Assembly (NCBI GenBank): GCA_043767025.1
Contig: JAYUHK010000169.1
Location: 1 to 19,603 of the forward strand
From: JAYUHK01 sp043767025
Lineage (GTDB): Bacteria; Bacteroidota; Bacteroidia; Chitinophagales; Saprospiraceae
Length of the DNA: 19,603 nucleotides
Direction: 5' to 3'
Shown here: in pieces, positions 6,859 through 14,335 of the stretch
Numbering within the stretch: the first letter of the stretch is position 1
Layout: each line of letters begins with the position of its first letter
Translations under genes and position numbers: made by a program
The notes under the pieces: model-generated
The model's database searches: none
What the model saw: only the letters and a program-made list of their open reading frames with translations
What the model was told of the DNA's origin: nothing

Positions 6859-9246
6859 TTATTGTTTCACAAAAGTAGTCGTAAACGATTTTTCATCTTT
6901 CAAAAAAGTCATTTTATAAATACCGTTTGGATATTTGGACGTGTCTAATTTCAGTTGTGTGTTTTGAGGAGAAAAGTTGGCAACTTCCTGCCCCAACACG
7001 TTATAAACCAATATTTTGCTAAAAATAATATCTGTGTTTATGATTAGGTCGCCCTGCGTAGGGTTTGGATAAATACGAATTTTATCTTCTAAATAAGCAT
7101 CGTTTGTGACAGTGATTATATCCAAGTCCGCAGCATATCGCGGCATTAATTGGTAGCCAGAAGTGTAAGGACTGCTGTTGTCTGACTGCGAACCCATACC
7201 TGTGACTCGGAAGGAATTAGTCCCCGGCGAGGCTGCATTGTATAAGTCCACATCGTTGTCAATCCTTATCGGATATACGTTGGTGCCGTCGGTAGCTTGT
7301 ACCGTAAAGCCGCCGTTTCCGGTGCCAGTCGTCCATTGTGCGGGATTGACCAAATATAAAATTGTTGGGATTTTGACGAGTTGAGATTCTGTATTTTCGC
7401 CTAATTGTGTGACATTGGTTGGCGTTACGAGCGGATTGTTGGCGGATACTTTAAAGATGGTATCTGCTACGATTTGCGTAAATCCGTTGAATTGACCGAT
7501 TCTTCCGCGCACCACGATTTTATCTTTTTCTGTCACCGTGTAATTGAAAGTTTTTGCAGAAGAAAATACGCCTATCCCTTTTGTGCCGTCGCCGATAAAA
7601 AACTGCGAACCTATCGTAGAAGCTCTCAAATTTACACCATAGACGGTCGCTCGCAGTTCGCAAGGGACATCGAGGGAGTCCGCCACGCCGGTCGTAGTGT
7701 TAGTTCCAGTTACTTGCGCGATAGAATAAAACGGATAGTTGGTAATCGTCGGCGTGGAGTCGATGAGGATAATGTCTGCTTTGTAGCGTGGTAGGAAAAA
7801 ATATCCTTTGTCAAATGGCGCAACCGTGTCATTTTGGCTGCCGATTCCGATGGCATTAAATCTGCCGGGCGGCGGTGCTGTCCCAAAAATATTTACGTCG
7901 TTGTCGATGCGCATTTTAAAATTTTGTGTGCCATTTGTGACATCAAGTACAAACCCTGCTCCTGCGTTGCTCCATTGGGACGGATTGAGCAAAGTAAGAT
8001 TATTGATGCGAACTAATTGAGATTCGGTGGCTTCTGTCAGCGAAGTCACAACAGTAGGAGAAAACAAAGAATTATTGGTAGAAACGACTGGTAAAATCGT
8101 GTCGGGTACCATCTCAATAAGACCTCTGGGCTGCTGGATTTGTCCGCGAACAATTATTTTATCGCCTTCTTTCACACTGTATCCGAAGGTATTATTATTT
8201 TTAAAAATGGCAATTCCGTTGTTCAAAGTATCAATCAATGTGAATTGTAAACCAGTTGCGGAAGCTCTCAAATTCACGCCATAGACGATGCCTCTGATTT
8301 CAAATTTTTTGTTCAAACTGTCCACCACACCATTTGCGTTGTTGGTAGAAATAGCTGATATTGAGGCGATTGGGTAAATAGTTGGCGGCGGAGTGTTGGG
8401 CAGCACAGTGACATGACCTATCATTCCGGAGCCTGCGTGCGGGTCGCACTGGTACGTATAAAAGCCTGCGATTGTGAATGTTTTGGAGAATGTCCAAGCC
8501 ATATTTGATGCGCCACCGTTGCCGAAACTTTCAGGGTTGGAGGGATAAACGGCTTGCGAACCGTTGATGTTGTGAAAGCCGCCGTTGTTCGTCCATTTTA
8601 CGGTTTTTCCTACATTGATAGTGATGTCGGCTGGCGTAAAAGTAAAGTTTTGCACTGTCACATAACTCGTATCATTGGGCGGATTTCCGCAGGTGACGAC
8701 ATTCGCTGCGCCGGGCGTTCCTTTTATTTCTTTGCCGTTGATAATTTTTCCAGTCGCTTTCGTGCTGGCTTTCCAGCTCGACGGCAGGGCATTGTCGAGC
8801 ATCCAGTTGCAGAGTTCGAGTGACGGACCCGTTCCGTTTGCGATGCTGTCCCAAGGAGCAGACCTACTATAATTCACAGTATCTACGCGGACTCCTGTGG
8901 CATTTTTGAGTTCGATCAGCTCGCCTGTGTTGCTCAACGAACCCGAAGTCCATTGGCGGACATTGATGTTGAAAATAGTATTCATTGCGGTCGCGCTCTT
9001 GGCGACCACAAAATAACCGCCCGCCGGAATATTGGTTGGACTCGGAAAAGTATCTATAATTCCCTGCGAAAAGTAGTAACCTCCGACATTGATAGCTGTG
9101 GTATTGGGGTTGTAAATTTCGATGTATTCGAGAGAATCGTTGCCACTTTCGGGCGGATTGTACATAATTTCTGAAATAACAACTGGAGATTGTGACATTG
9201 CAAAAAAAGCGATGCACACAAAAATTGAGGTAAGAATTTGCTTCAT
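6859..9246 (-). CDS. Secreted lamin-tail / plastocyanin-like / T9SS-sorted protein
   Basis: This 795-residue exported protein has a signal peptide (1-19, ending FFAMSQ). A lamin-tail domain (about 20-180) follows, with VISEIMYNPP...EYIEIYNP and the VDTVNYS...APWD pattern. A cupredoxin domain lies at about 194-283. Two homologous beta domains (about 290-495 and 504-712) share IVYGVNLRAS/TVYGVNLRAS, DKI(I/V)VRG, TESQLV(R/K)I and RIDNDV. A type-A T9SS sorting domain (about 722-795) contains IRIYPNPTQGDL and LDTSKYPNGIYKMTF. The copper ligands of plastocyanin are all present: H225, C267, H270 and M275, with C-x2-H-x4-M spacing and the context YQCDPHAGSGMIG. The protein should be carried through the outer membrane by T9SS and anchored or released. 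The repeated domains resemble OB-like domains seen beside lamin-tail domains in secreted nucleases, but no nuclease domain is seen. Function unknown. Confidence 0.88.
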   Translation of the reverse strand: MKQILTSIFVCIAFFAMSQSPVVISEIMYNPPESGNDSLEYIEIYNPNTTAINVGGYYFSQGIIDTFPSPTNIPAGGYFVVAKSATAMNTIFNINVRQWTSGSLSNTGELIELKNATGVRVDTVNYSRSAPWDSIANGTGPSLELCNWMLDNALPSSWKASTKATGKIINGKEIKGTPGAANVVTCGNPPNDTSYVTVQNFTFTPADITINVGKTVKWTNNGGFHNINGSQAVYPSNPESFGNGGASNMAWTFSKTFTIAGFYTYQCDPHAGSGMIGHVTVLPNTPPPTIYPIASISAISTNNANGVVDSLNKKFEIRGIVYGVNLRASATGLQFTLIDTLNNGIAIFKNNNTFGYSVKEGDKIIVRGQIQQPRGLIEMVPDTILPVVSTNNSLFSPTVVTSLTEATESQLVRINNLTLLNPSQWSNAGAGFVLDVTNGTQNFKMRIDNDVNIFGTAPPPGRFNAIGIGSQNDTVAPFDKGYFFLPRYKADIILIDSTPTITNYPFYSIAQVTGTNTTTGVADSLDVPCELRATVYGVNLRASTIGSQFFIGDGTKGIGVFSSAKTFNYTVTEKDKIVVRGRIGQFNGFTQIVADTIFKVSANNPLVTPTNVTQLGENTESQLVKIPTILYLVNPAQWTTGTGNGGFTVQATDGTNVYPIRIDNDVDLYNAASPGTNSFRVTGMGSQSDNSSPYTSGYQLMPRYAADLDIITVTNDAYLEDKIRIYPNPTQGDLIINTDIIFSKILVYNVLGQEVANFSPQNTQLKLDTSKYPNGIYKMTFLKDEKSFTTTFVKQ

Positions 9247-9279
9247 ATCAATTATTTTGTTTAAAAAAAAGTGAAATAA

Positions 9280-9328
9280 TAAGGAATGAAGAAAAAATAA
9301 GTAGTTTCTTTTAGACGCATTCCTAAAG
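9280..9328. repeat. Interspersed 49-bp repeat, copy B
   Basis: Same unit as 552-600, differing at 5 of 49 positions. The ends TAAGGAATG and CATTCCTAA are inverted repeats with one mismatch. It lies in the 140-bp gap between the start of the lamin-tail gene and the end of folP. No coding potential or hairpin terminator is visible in the rest of that gap, which is A+T rich. Confidence 0.82.
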
Positions 9329-9386
9329 CAAAACTAATACATTTTATGTTACTACACAGGAAAATAAAAATATTATCATCAAAATA

Positions 9387-10229
9387 TCACAAATTTAGCT
9401 GATTAAATAATTTTATGGTCTGCATTGCCTCCAAAGCATCGTGTACGCGGAGGATTTTTGCGCCTTGCTGAAGAGCGATCATATTGAGGGCAGTCGTTCC
9501 GTTGAGTGCGTTTTGTGGAGTAGTTTCCAGCACCTTATAAATCATAGATTTTCGCGAAAGTCCTGCCAGTATCGGCACTTCTAACAGCTTAAAAACGTGT
9601 AATTTTTGCAGTAACTCGTAATTTTGTGACAAATTTTTACCAAATCCGAACCCAACATCTACTACTATATCTTTTACGTTCAGGGCGCGAAGTTCGCCGA
9701 TTTTTTGGATAAAAAAATCTAAAATTTCTAACGCAACGTCTTGGTAGTCAGTGTTTTGCTGCATCGTTTGTGGAGTTCCTTTCATGTGCATCAAAATATA
9801 CGGAACGCCCAACTCGGCAACCAACGAGAACATATTTTTATCCAAATTTCCTCCCGAAATATCGTTGATTATCGTTGCGCCAGCCTCAAAACTCGCCTTT
9901 GCTACGTCCGCCCGAAAGGTGTCTATCGAAAAAATAGCCGCAGGGAACTCCCTCGATATTGCCTCCAACACAGGCAGCACACGCTCCATTTCCGACTGAC
10001 TATCAAGGAGTTCTGCATTTGGACGAGAGGACATTCCGCCTACATCAATGATGCTCGCACCTTCGGAAAGCATTTTTTCAGCTTGCCGAAGGGCGGCATC
10101 TATGGAGCTATATTTAGAACCGTCAAAAAAAGAGTCGGGCGTGACATTCAATATTCCCATCACGATAGGATATTGGAGGCTCAACAAACGCCCGCCGCAG
10201 TTCAAAGTCTGAACAGAATCCCACTGCAT
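9387..10229 (-). CDS. folP: Dihydropteroate synthase
   Basis: This enzyme condenses 6-hydroxymethyl-7,8-dihydropterin pyrophosphate with p-aminobenzoate to give dihydropteroate in cytoplasmic folate synthesis, and is the sulfonamide target. The TIM-barrel signature motifs are all present: MGILNVTPDSFFDG (24-37), DVGGMSSRP (62-70), SIDTFR (100-105), NDISGG, MHMKGTPQTMQ, DVGFGFGK, GLSRKS, and the final RVHD. At 280 residues the length is standard. DVGGMSSRP has M and S where DVGGESTRP is usual, a mild change in the pABA-loop region. The start ATG (10229-10227) shares one base with the TAA stop of the upstream AAA+ ATPase gene (TAATG), which suggests translational coupling. Confidence 0.95.
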   Translation of the reverse strand: MQWDSVQTLNCGGRLLSLQYPIVMGILNVTPDSFFDGSKYSSIDAALRQAEKMLSEGASIIDVGGMSSRPNAELLDSQSEMERVLPVLEAISREFPAAIFSIDTFRADVAKASFEAGATIINDISGGNLDKNMFSLVAELGVPYILMHMKGTPQTMQQNTDYQDVALEILDFFIQKIGELRALNVKDIVVDVGFGFGKNLSQNYELLQKLHVFKLLEVPILAGLSRKSMIYKVLETTPQNALNGTTALNMIALQQGAKILRVHDALEAMQTIKLFNQLNL

Positions 10230-11737
10230 TAGTTGCGGTCAAAAAGATTTTTGAAATCAGTATCGTCGCTGTCGTCGTCATCGTCGTCGTCTTCCATTAG
10301 ATTTGCCAATAAATCTCCGAAAGTAAATTTTGACTCCACAAATTCTTTTCCCACAATCTGAAATTCTGCCAATCCGTGCAGTGCCAATTCCATAAAAACG
10401 TAGCGGTCAGCTTCTTCGATGGTATCCAAAGAGTCTATCAATTTGCCGAGTCCTACCACCTTATCCAATTCCTTGCGATAGGTATTGTCGGGACTGTCGT
10501 TCAATATTTCTATCGTGTTGCCGTCCGAAAACCAAGCCTTAATCGTTCCGTAAGGGTCTTTTTGTTGTCCTTTTTTTAGTTTTTCTGGGTTCGGAAAATA
10601 GTCCAAAAAGACTTCGCGAATAGCCGCATTGGTGAGGCTCATCGCTACCATATATGGACCTTCTTGCTCGCCTTCATAGACAAGTTCGACTTTTCCAGTG
10701 ATGGCGGGGACGACTCCCCAAAAATCCATGATGCGCGCGGCGGTCTTCGGCTCACTGTTTATCAACATTCGCCGCTCGGCGGTGCTGACCAAATTTTCGT
10801 AGCCAGAGATACTCAAACGCGCCGAAACACCACTTTTTTCGTCGATTAATTCGCTTTCGCGCGCCTCAAAAGATATTTGTTCCAAGACCACTTTCAGGAC
10901 TTCGGACACTGATACCTGCGCTCTTTGAGCGGGTGCAAGGCGTGCCTCTTGCTCCGTAATTTGCTGCGCAATCTCAATAGACACTGGATAGTGGGTCAAA
11001 ATCTGGCTTTCGATTCGGTCTTTGAGCGGTGTGATAATGCTTCCTCGATTGGTATAATCTTCGGGGTTGGCGGTAAACAGAAACTGAATGTCAAGCGGCA
11101 TTCGGAGTTTGAAACCCCTTATCTGAATGTCGCCTTCTTGCAAAATATTGAACAAAGAAACCTGAATCCGCGCCTGCAAATCGGGCAACTCGTTGATGAC
11201 AAAAATACAACGGTGGGAGCGCGGCACCAATCCGAAGTGAATCACGCGCTCGTCAGAGTAGGGGAGGCGCATCGCTGCTGCCTTGATGGGGTCCACGTCG
11301 CCGATTAGGTCGGCTACATTCACGTCGGGTGTCGCCAATTTTTCGACATATCGATCGCTTTTGTGCAGCCATGTGACAGGAGTAGCGTCGCCTTTTTCTT
11401 TTATTAGGTCAATCGCAAATCGCGAAAGCGGCTGCATTGGGTCGTCGTTGAGTTCGCTGCCTTCCACTATCGGCGTATATTCGTCGAGCAAGTGTATGAG
11501 CAAACGTGCAAGTCTGGTTTTTGCTTGCCCGCGCAAACCGAGCAATAAAATATTGTGTCGAGAGAGAATTGCCCGCTCAATATCGGGCAAAACGGTAGTA
11601 TCGAAACCTAAAATTCCGTCGAAAACTTTTTCTTTATTCCGCAGTTTTTTGATTAAATTAGCTCTTAATTCGTCTTTGATAGACTTGGGTTGATACCCCG
11701 ACAGTTTCAGTTCGCCTAATGTATTGGGCAGATTCAT
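10229..11737 (-). CDS. MoxR/ChlI-like AAA+ ATPase
   Basis: This is an AAA+ ATPase of the magnesium-chelatase-I/MoxR type, expected to remodel protein complexes. I chose the ATG at 11737 because MNLPNTLGELKLSGYQ looks like the family N-terminus. An ATG at 11812 would add 25 residues. From the chosen start, Walker A is GLRGQAKT (67-74) and Walker B is IFVINE (178-183), with Asn where Asp is usual. The sensor-1 segment TANPEDYTNRG starts at about 223, and an arginine in PLKDRIE lies near 241. A helical lid and an uncharacterised C-terminal region follow. The tail has a run of seven aspartates (nucleotide repeat near 10263-10294). Such ATPases are often paired with a von Willebrand A protein; here the next gene is folP, overlapping by one base. 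Partner unknown. Confidence 0.85.
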   Translation of the reverse strand: MNLPNTLGELKLSGYQPKSIKDELRANLIKKLRNKEKVFDGILGFDTTVLPDIERAILSRHNILLLGLRGQAKTRLARLLIHLLDEYTPIVEGSELNDDPMQPLSRFAIDLIKEKGDATPVTWLHKSDRYVEKLATPDVNVADLIGDVDPIKAAAMRLPYSDERVIHFGLVPRSHRCIFVINELPDLQARIQVSLFNILQEGDIQIRGFKLRMPLDIQFLFTANPEDYTNRGSIITPLKDRIESQILTHYPVSIEIAQQITEQEARLAPAQRAQVSVSEVLKVVLEQISFEARESELIDEKSGVSARLSISGYENLVSTAERRMLINSEPKTAARIMDFWGVVPAITGKVELVYEGEQEGPYMVAMSLTNAAIREVFLDYFPNPEKLKKGQQKDPYGTIKAWFSDGNTIEILNDSPDNTYRKELDKVVGLGKLIDSLDTIEEADRYVFMELALHGLAEFQIVGKEFVESKFTFGDLLANLMEDDDDDDDSDDTDFKNLFDRN

Positions 11738-11896
11738 AGAAAAAAATATTTGTGATAACTTAAAATTGTGTTGATTGAGCAAGATTTCAAAATGCTTCAA
11801 GCCACAATTCAACGCATGAAAAGGTAATTAGTTCCTCAAAACTCAAATTTTATTACATTCTTGCTCCGCAATAGTAGCTAATTTATATTTTTTCTC

Positions 11897-11904
11897 TACA
11901 TTTG
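11897..11904 (+). promoter_or_regulatory. -7 box for ftsX
   Basis: TACATTTG exactly matches TAnnTTTG and lies 28 bp before the ftsX ATG. A TTG at 11871-11873 is 23 bp upstream, a little farther than usual. It lies in the divergent gap between the AAA+ ATPase gene and ftsX. Confidence 0.55.
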
Positions 11905-11932
11905 CAAACTGAAACGAAAATAAAAATCAGAG

Positions 11933-12715
11933 ATGACCGTAACAAACAGACAAAAGCCGCCGCTTCATTTTTTTGCTCACTTGGGCGTGGTCATTATTTT
12001 TTCTATTATCGGTTTGCTGCTGACGGTCGGCTTTTTTTCGGTACAAAATTTTCTATTAGTCAAGTCACAACATCGGGTGCTTGTGGAGTTGAAAGACGGT
12101 GTAGAAAGCAAACAGTTGGATTCGCTGCGTGCGCTTTTGCAGTCCATCGGCTGCGTGCGAAAGGAAACGATAGCTTTTACGACCAAGAAAGACGCTGCGG
12201 CAATGCTTCGCGACGAACTCGGCGCAGACATCGGAGCCAATGAAGATTTGCCGAATCCTTTGCGAGATATTTTGACGTTTCAAGTAAATTCTGACTTTCA
12301 GAATGCGCAAACGATGGAAGATTTACAGCGAAGTTTGCAGCTCAGCGACGCAGTAGATAGCGTTTATCACAACCAAGCGGCACTCGACCAGACGGCGACA
12401 GACCTAAAAAAATATGGTTTTTTGATGCTGATGCTTGTTTTTTTGCTCATCTTTGCGGCGGCGGTCAAGATTGCGCAAGAAAAATATTTGCACCGAATCC
12501 ATGAGTATTTTGTGGATTCGCAGGGCTTCAAGCGTGGATTTTGGGCGGCTTCCGTGACAGGGATTATGACTGCGCTGCTCACGTTTTTAGATATTTTTCA
12601 AAAAATAGATATACAAACTACCATCGAATACTTGATATTGCTGGCTTTTTTGATACTTTTGAGTATGCTGACGCATTGGTTTTCCGAAAAGAAAATTGTC
12701 CCAAAAAATAATTAA
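11933..12715 (+). CDS. ftsX: Cell-division ABC transporter permease FtsX
   Basis: FtsX pairs with the ATPase FtsE in the inner membrane and activates peptidoglycan hydrolases at the division site. The 260-residue protein has a short cytoplasmic N-terminus and a first helix (about 17-39). A large periplasmic domain (about 41-160) contains RVLVELKDG, TKKDAAAMLRDELG and NPLRDILTFQVN, and three more helices follow (about 161-180, 203-223, 230-250). This four-helix layout and the periplasmic FtsX motif support the call, and gene order with DUF3098, uppP and truB supports it further. ftsE is not in the window. The TAA stop (12713-12715) is the first three bases of an interspersed repeat, so the C-terminal end may have been set by that insertion. 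Confidence 0.88.
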   Translation: MTVTNRQKPPLHFFAHLGVVIIFSIIGLLLTVGFFSVQNFLLVKSQHRVLVELKDGVESKQLDSLRALLQSIGCVRKETIAFTTKKDAAAMLRDELGADIGANEDLPNPLRDILTFQVNSDFQNAQTMEDLQRSLQLSDAVDSVYHNQAALDQTATDLKKYGFLMLMLVFLLIFAAAVKIAQEKYLHRIHEYFVDSQGFKRGFWAASVTGIMTALLTFLDIFQKIDIQTTIEYLILLAFLILLSMLTHWFSEKKIVPKNN

Positions 12716-12894
12716 GGAATGAAGAGAAAATAAAGTATTTTAGTTTAAGTAGTTATAAGTTTTTAGTTTTTAATTTTGAGTCATCATAAGCTATTGAAAA
12801 TCAACGAATTATGTCTAATATTAAATGTCATCTATTCAAGTGTAAGAACTTATTTAAAAAAATGAGTATTTTATAATAAGTAAAAAACAGTTTT

Positions 12895-13051
12895 ACAACC
12901 TGATGCCAAAGGCATCAAACATTTATAGAAAAATATATGGTACATCGCGTCCGACCCCGCAGGGGTCGCAGAACAACCTGATGCCAAAGGCATCAAACAT
13001 TTATAGAAAAATATATGGGTACATCGCGTCCGACCCCGAAGGGGTCGCAGA
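12895..13051. repeat. Two tandem 78/79-bp REP-like repeats with paired hairpins
   Basis: Units 12895-12972 and 12973-13051 differ only by one inserted G and one C-to-A change. Each has two perfect 7-bp stems with 3-base loops. The first is TGATGCC-AAA-GGCATCA (12901-12917 and 12979-12995). The second is CGACCCC-GCA/GAA-GGGGTCG (12952-12968 and 13031-13047). The loop change is the C-to-A difference, so the stems are unaltered. A related hairpin AATCCC-TTC-GGGATT follows at 13082-13096. The layout resembles bacterial REP/BIME elements. Confidence 0.85.
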
Positions 13052-13081
13052 TATATAGGCGTTTGTGTTTTATAAACATTT

Positions 13082-13096
13082 AATCCCTTCGGGATT
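13082..13096. repeat. Third small REP-like hairpin
   Basis: AATCCC and GGGATT form a 6-bp stem around TTC. It has the same design as the two hairpin types upstream (C-run, three-base loop, G-run) and lies inside the DNA that splits repeat copy C. It is not followed by a T run of terminator quality (only TTTT before AAACG). Confidence 0.55.
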
Positions 13097-13181
13097 TTAA
13101 ACGAAAGTAATTATGCACAAGTATTTAGACACATTCCTTACGAGAAAAATTAGTTTATCACAACGATTTTAAAATACAATA

Positions 13182-13538
13182 ATGAGTAAGACTTTTCCAC
13201 AAAAAAAATCACCTGCGAGTGCTGCCGCTGCTGCTCCGACTTCTGCCGCCGCCGCCATCGCCAATCGCGCCAAAGTAAAAGTTGCTACGCCCAAAGAGCC
13301 GCTGCTTTTTGGACCAGAAAATTTTAAATTATTGGGCATTTCGGTAGGCTTGATTTTGCTCGGAATGTTGCTTATGATGGGCGGCAGAATGACCGACCCC
13401 AACACTTGGGATCCCGCAGTTATCTACAGCTTTACCCGCATCACACTTGCTCCAATCGTGATACTTGCTGGCTTGGGAGTAGCGATTTTCGCCATCTTCA
13501 AGACCCAAAAAACCAGTACCGAACCCGTCACCGAATGA
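13182..13538 (+). CDS. DUF3098-family small membrane protein
   Basis: This 118-residue protein belongs to a Bacteroidota family of unknown function usually found between ftsX and uppP. It has an alanine/proline/serine-rich, basic N-terminus (1-35). A conserved-looking entry FGPENFKLLGISV is followed by a first helix (about 47-67), then the loop GGRMTDPNTWDPAVIYSFTRI, where DPxxWxxxxIYSF is a family hallmark, and a second helix (about 86-106). The ATG at 13182 is the only good start. Its stop overlaps the uppP start (ATGA, 13535-13538), so the two are probably translationally coupled. No TAnnTTTG box was found in the 40 bp between repeat copy C and the start, so read-through from ftsX is likely. 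Confidence 0.82.
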   Translation: MSKTFPQKKSPASAAAAAPTSAAAAIANRAKVKVATPKEPLLFGPENFKLLGISVGLILLGMLLMMGGRMTDPNTWDPAVIYSFTRITLAPIVILAGLGVAIFAIFKTQKTSTEPVTE

Positions 13539-14320
13539 ATATTTTTCAAGTAATCCTGCTCGCGCTCATCGAAGGTGTCACCGAGTTTTTGCCCATTTCC
13601 TCCACTGGACACATGGTCATCGCGTCTTCTCTGATGGGGATTGAACAAGACGCGTTTGTCAAAAATTTTACCGTCATCATTCAGTTGGGAGCTATCCTTG
13701 CCGTCGTGGTGCTGTACTACCAGAGATTTTTGAAAAATACGGAATTTTGCGTCAAGCTGTTCATTGCTTTTTTGCCGGGTATCGCGGTTGGTTTTCTTAT
13801 CAAAGATGCGGTGGATAAACTTTTGGAGAGTCCGCTTGTAGTCGCTATCAACCTGCTTTTGGGTGGTATTTTTTTACTGTTTATAGATAAAATATTTAGC
13901 AAAAATATCGTATTGGGAAAAGAAGAACCTACTCGAAAAGAGTCTTTTTTTATTGGGCTTTTCCAAATTATCGCCATTGCACTTCCGGGCGTTTCGCGCT
14001 CCGCTGCTACTATTGTGGGTGGATTGACCCAAAAACTCAATATGCGAGCTGCCGCCGAGTTTTCATTTTTTCTCGCCGTGCCGACCATGCTCGCCGCCAC
14101 TGGCTACAAATTACTTAAAATGCTCAAATCTGGCGATAGCCATCTTTCTGAACATCTCATCACGCTGGGTTTGGGTAGTTTTATCGCCTTTATAGTAGCA
14201 CTCGCCGCTATGAAGTTTTTAGTTAATTTTTTGGTAAAATACGGCTTCCGATGGTTCGGGATTTATCGAATCGTCCTTGCCCTCACCATTATTATACTGA
14301 TTGCATTTCACAAAATTTAA
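13535..14320 (+). CDS. uppP: Undecaprenyl-diphosphate phosphatase
   Basis: This integral membrane enzyme dephosphorylates undecaprenyl pyrophosphate to recycle the lipid carrier for peptidoglycan and glycan synthesis, and is associated with bacitracin tolerance. The BacA/UppP signatures are present: EGVTEFLPISSTGH (13-26) with its glutamates, and PGVSRSAATI (151-160) with the conserved Ser-Arg. There are about eight hydrophobic helices. The frame is open further upstream, but the ATG at 13535 gives MNIFQVILLALIEG, the normal N-terminus, and overlaps the DUF3098 stop by four bases. The resulting 261 residues match the family. truB follows after 15 bp. Confidence 0.95.
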   Translation: MNIFQVILLALIEGVTEFLPISSTGHMVIASSLMGIEQDAFVKNFTVIIQLGAILAVVVLYYQRFLKNTEFCVKLFIAFLPGIAVGFLIKDAVDKLLESPLVVAINLLLGGIFLLFIDKIFSKNIVLGKEEPTRKESFFIGLFQIIAIALPGVSRSAATIVGGLTQKLNMRAAAEFSFFLAVPTMLAATGYKLLKMLKSGDSHLSEHLITLGLGSFIAFIVALAAMKFLVNFLVKYGFRWFGIYRIVLALTIIILIAFHKI

Positions 14321-14335
14321 TTTTTAATCTTCAAT

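Larger units (their letters stand above)
12713..13140. repeat. Interspersed repeat copy C, interrupted by about 380 bp
   Basis: The left end TAAGGAATGAAGAGAAAATAA (12713-12733) matches the start of copy B with one mismatch. The right end AGACACATTCCT (13127-13138) matches the end of copy B with one mismatch. The outer termini TAAGGAATG and CATTCCTTA are perfect 9-bp inverted repeats. The two halves are separated by foreign-looking DNA, flanked by AGTATTTTAG (12734-12743) and AGTATTTAG (13120-13128). This resembles a target-site duplication with one T lost or gained. The whole lies between ftsX and the DUF3098 gene, and its non-repeat portion (about 12744-12894) shows no gene. Confidence 0.65.

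Noticed and set aside
11738..11812. A 25-residue N-terminal extension of the AAA+ ATPase
   Set aside because: The extension has no family-like sequence, while the protein from the ATG at 11737 starts as relatives do. The longer start cannot be fully excluded.
12895..13051. A CRISPR array
   Set aside because: Only two units, 78/79 bp long and directly abutting with no spacer, each with two internal hairpins. No cas gene is in the window.
13406..13534. A 43-residue N-terminal extension of UppP
   Set aside because: It overlaps the DUF3098 coding sequence in another frame and lacks UppP features. The ATG at 13535 gives the normal N-terminus and a stop/start overlap.
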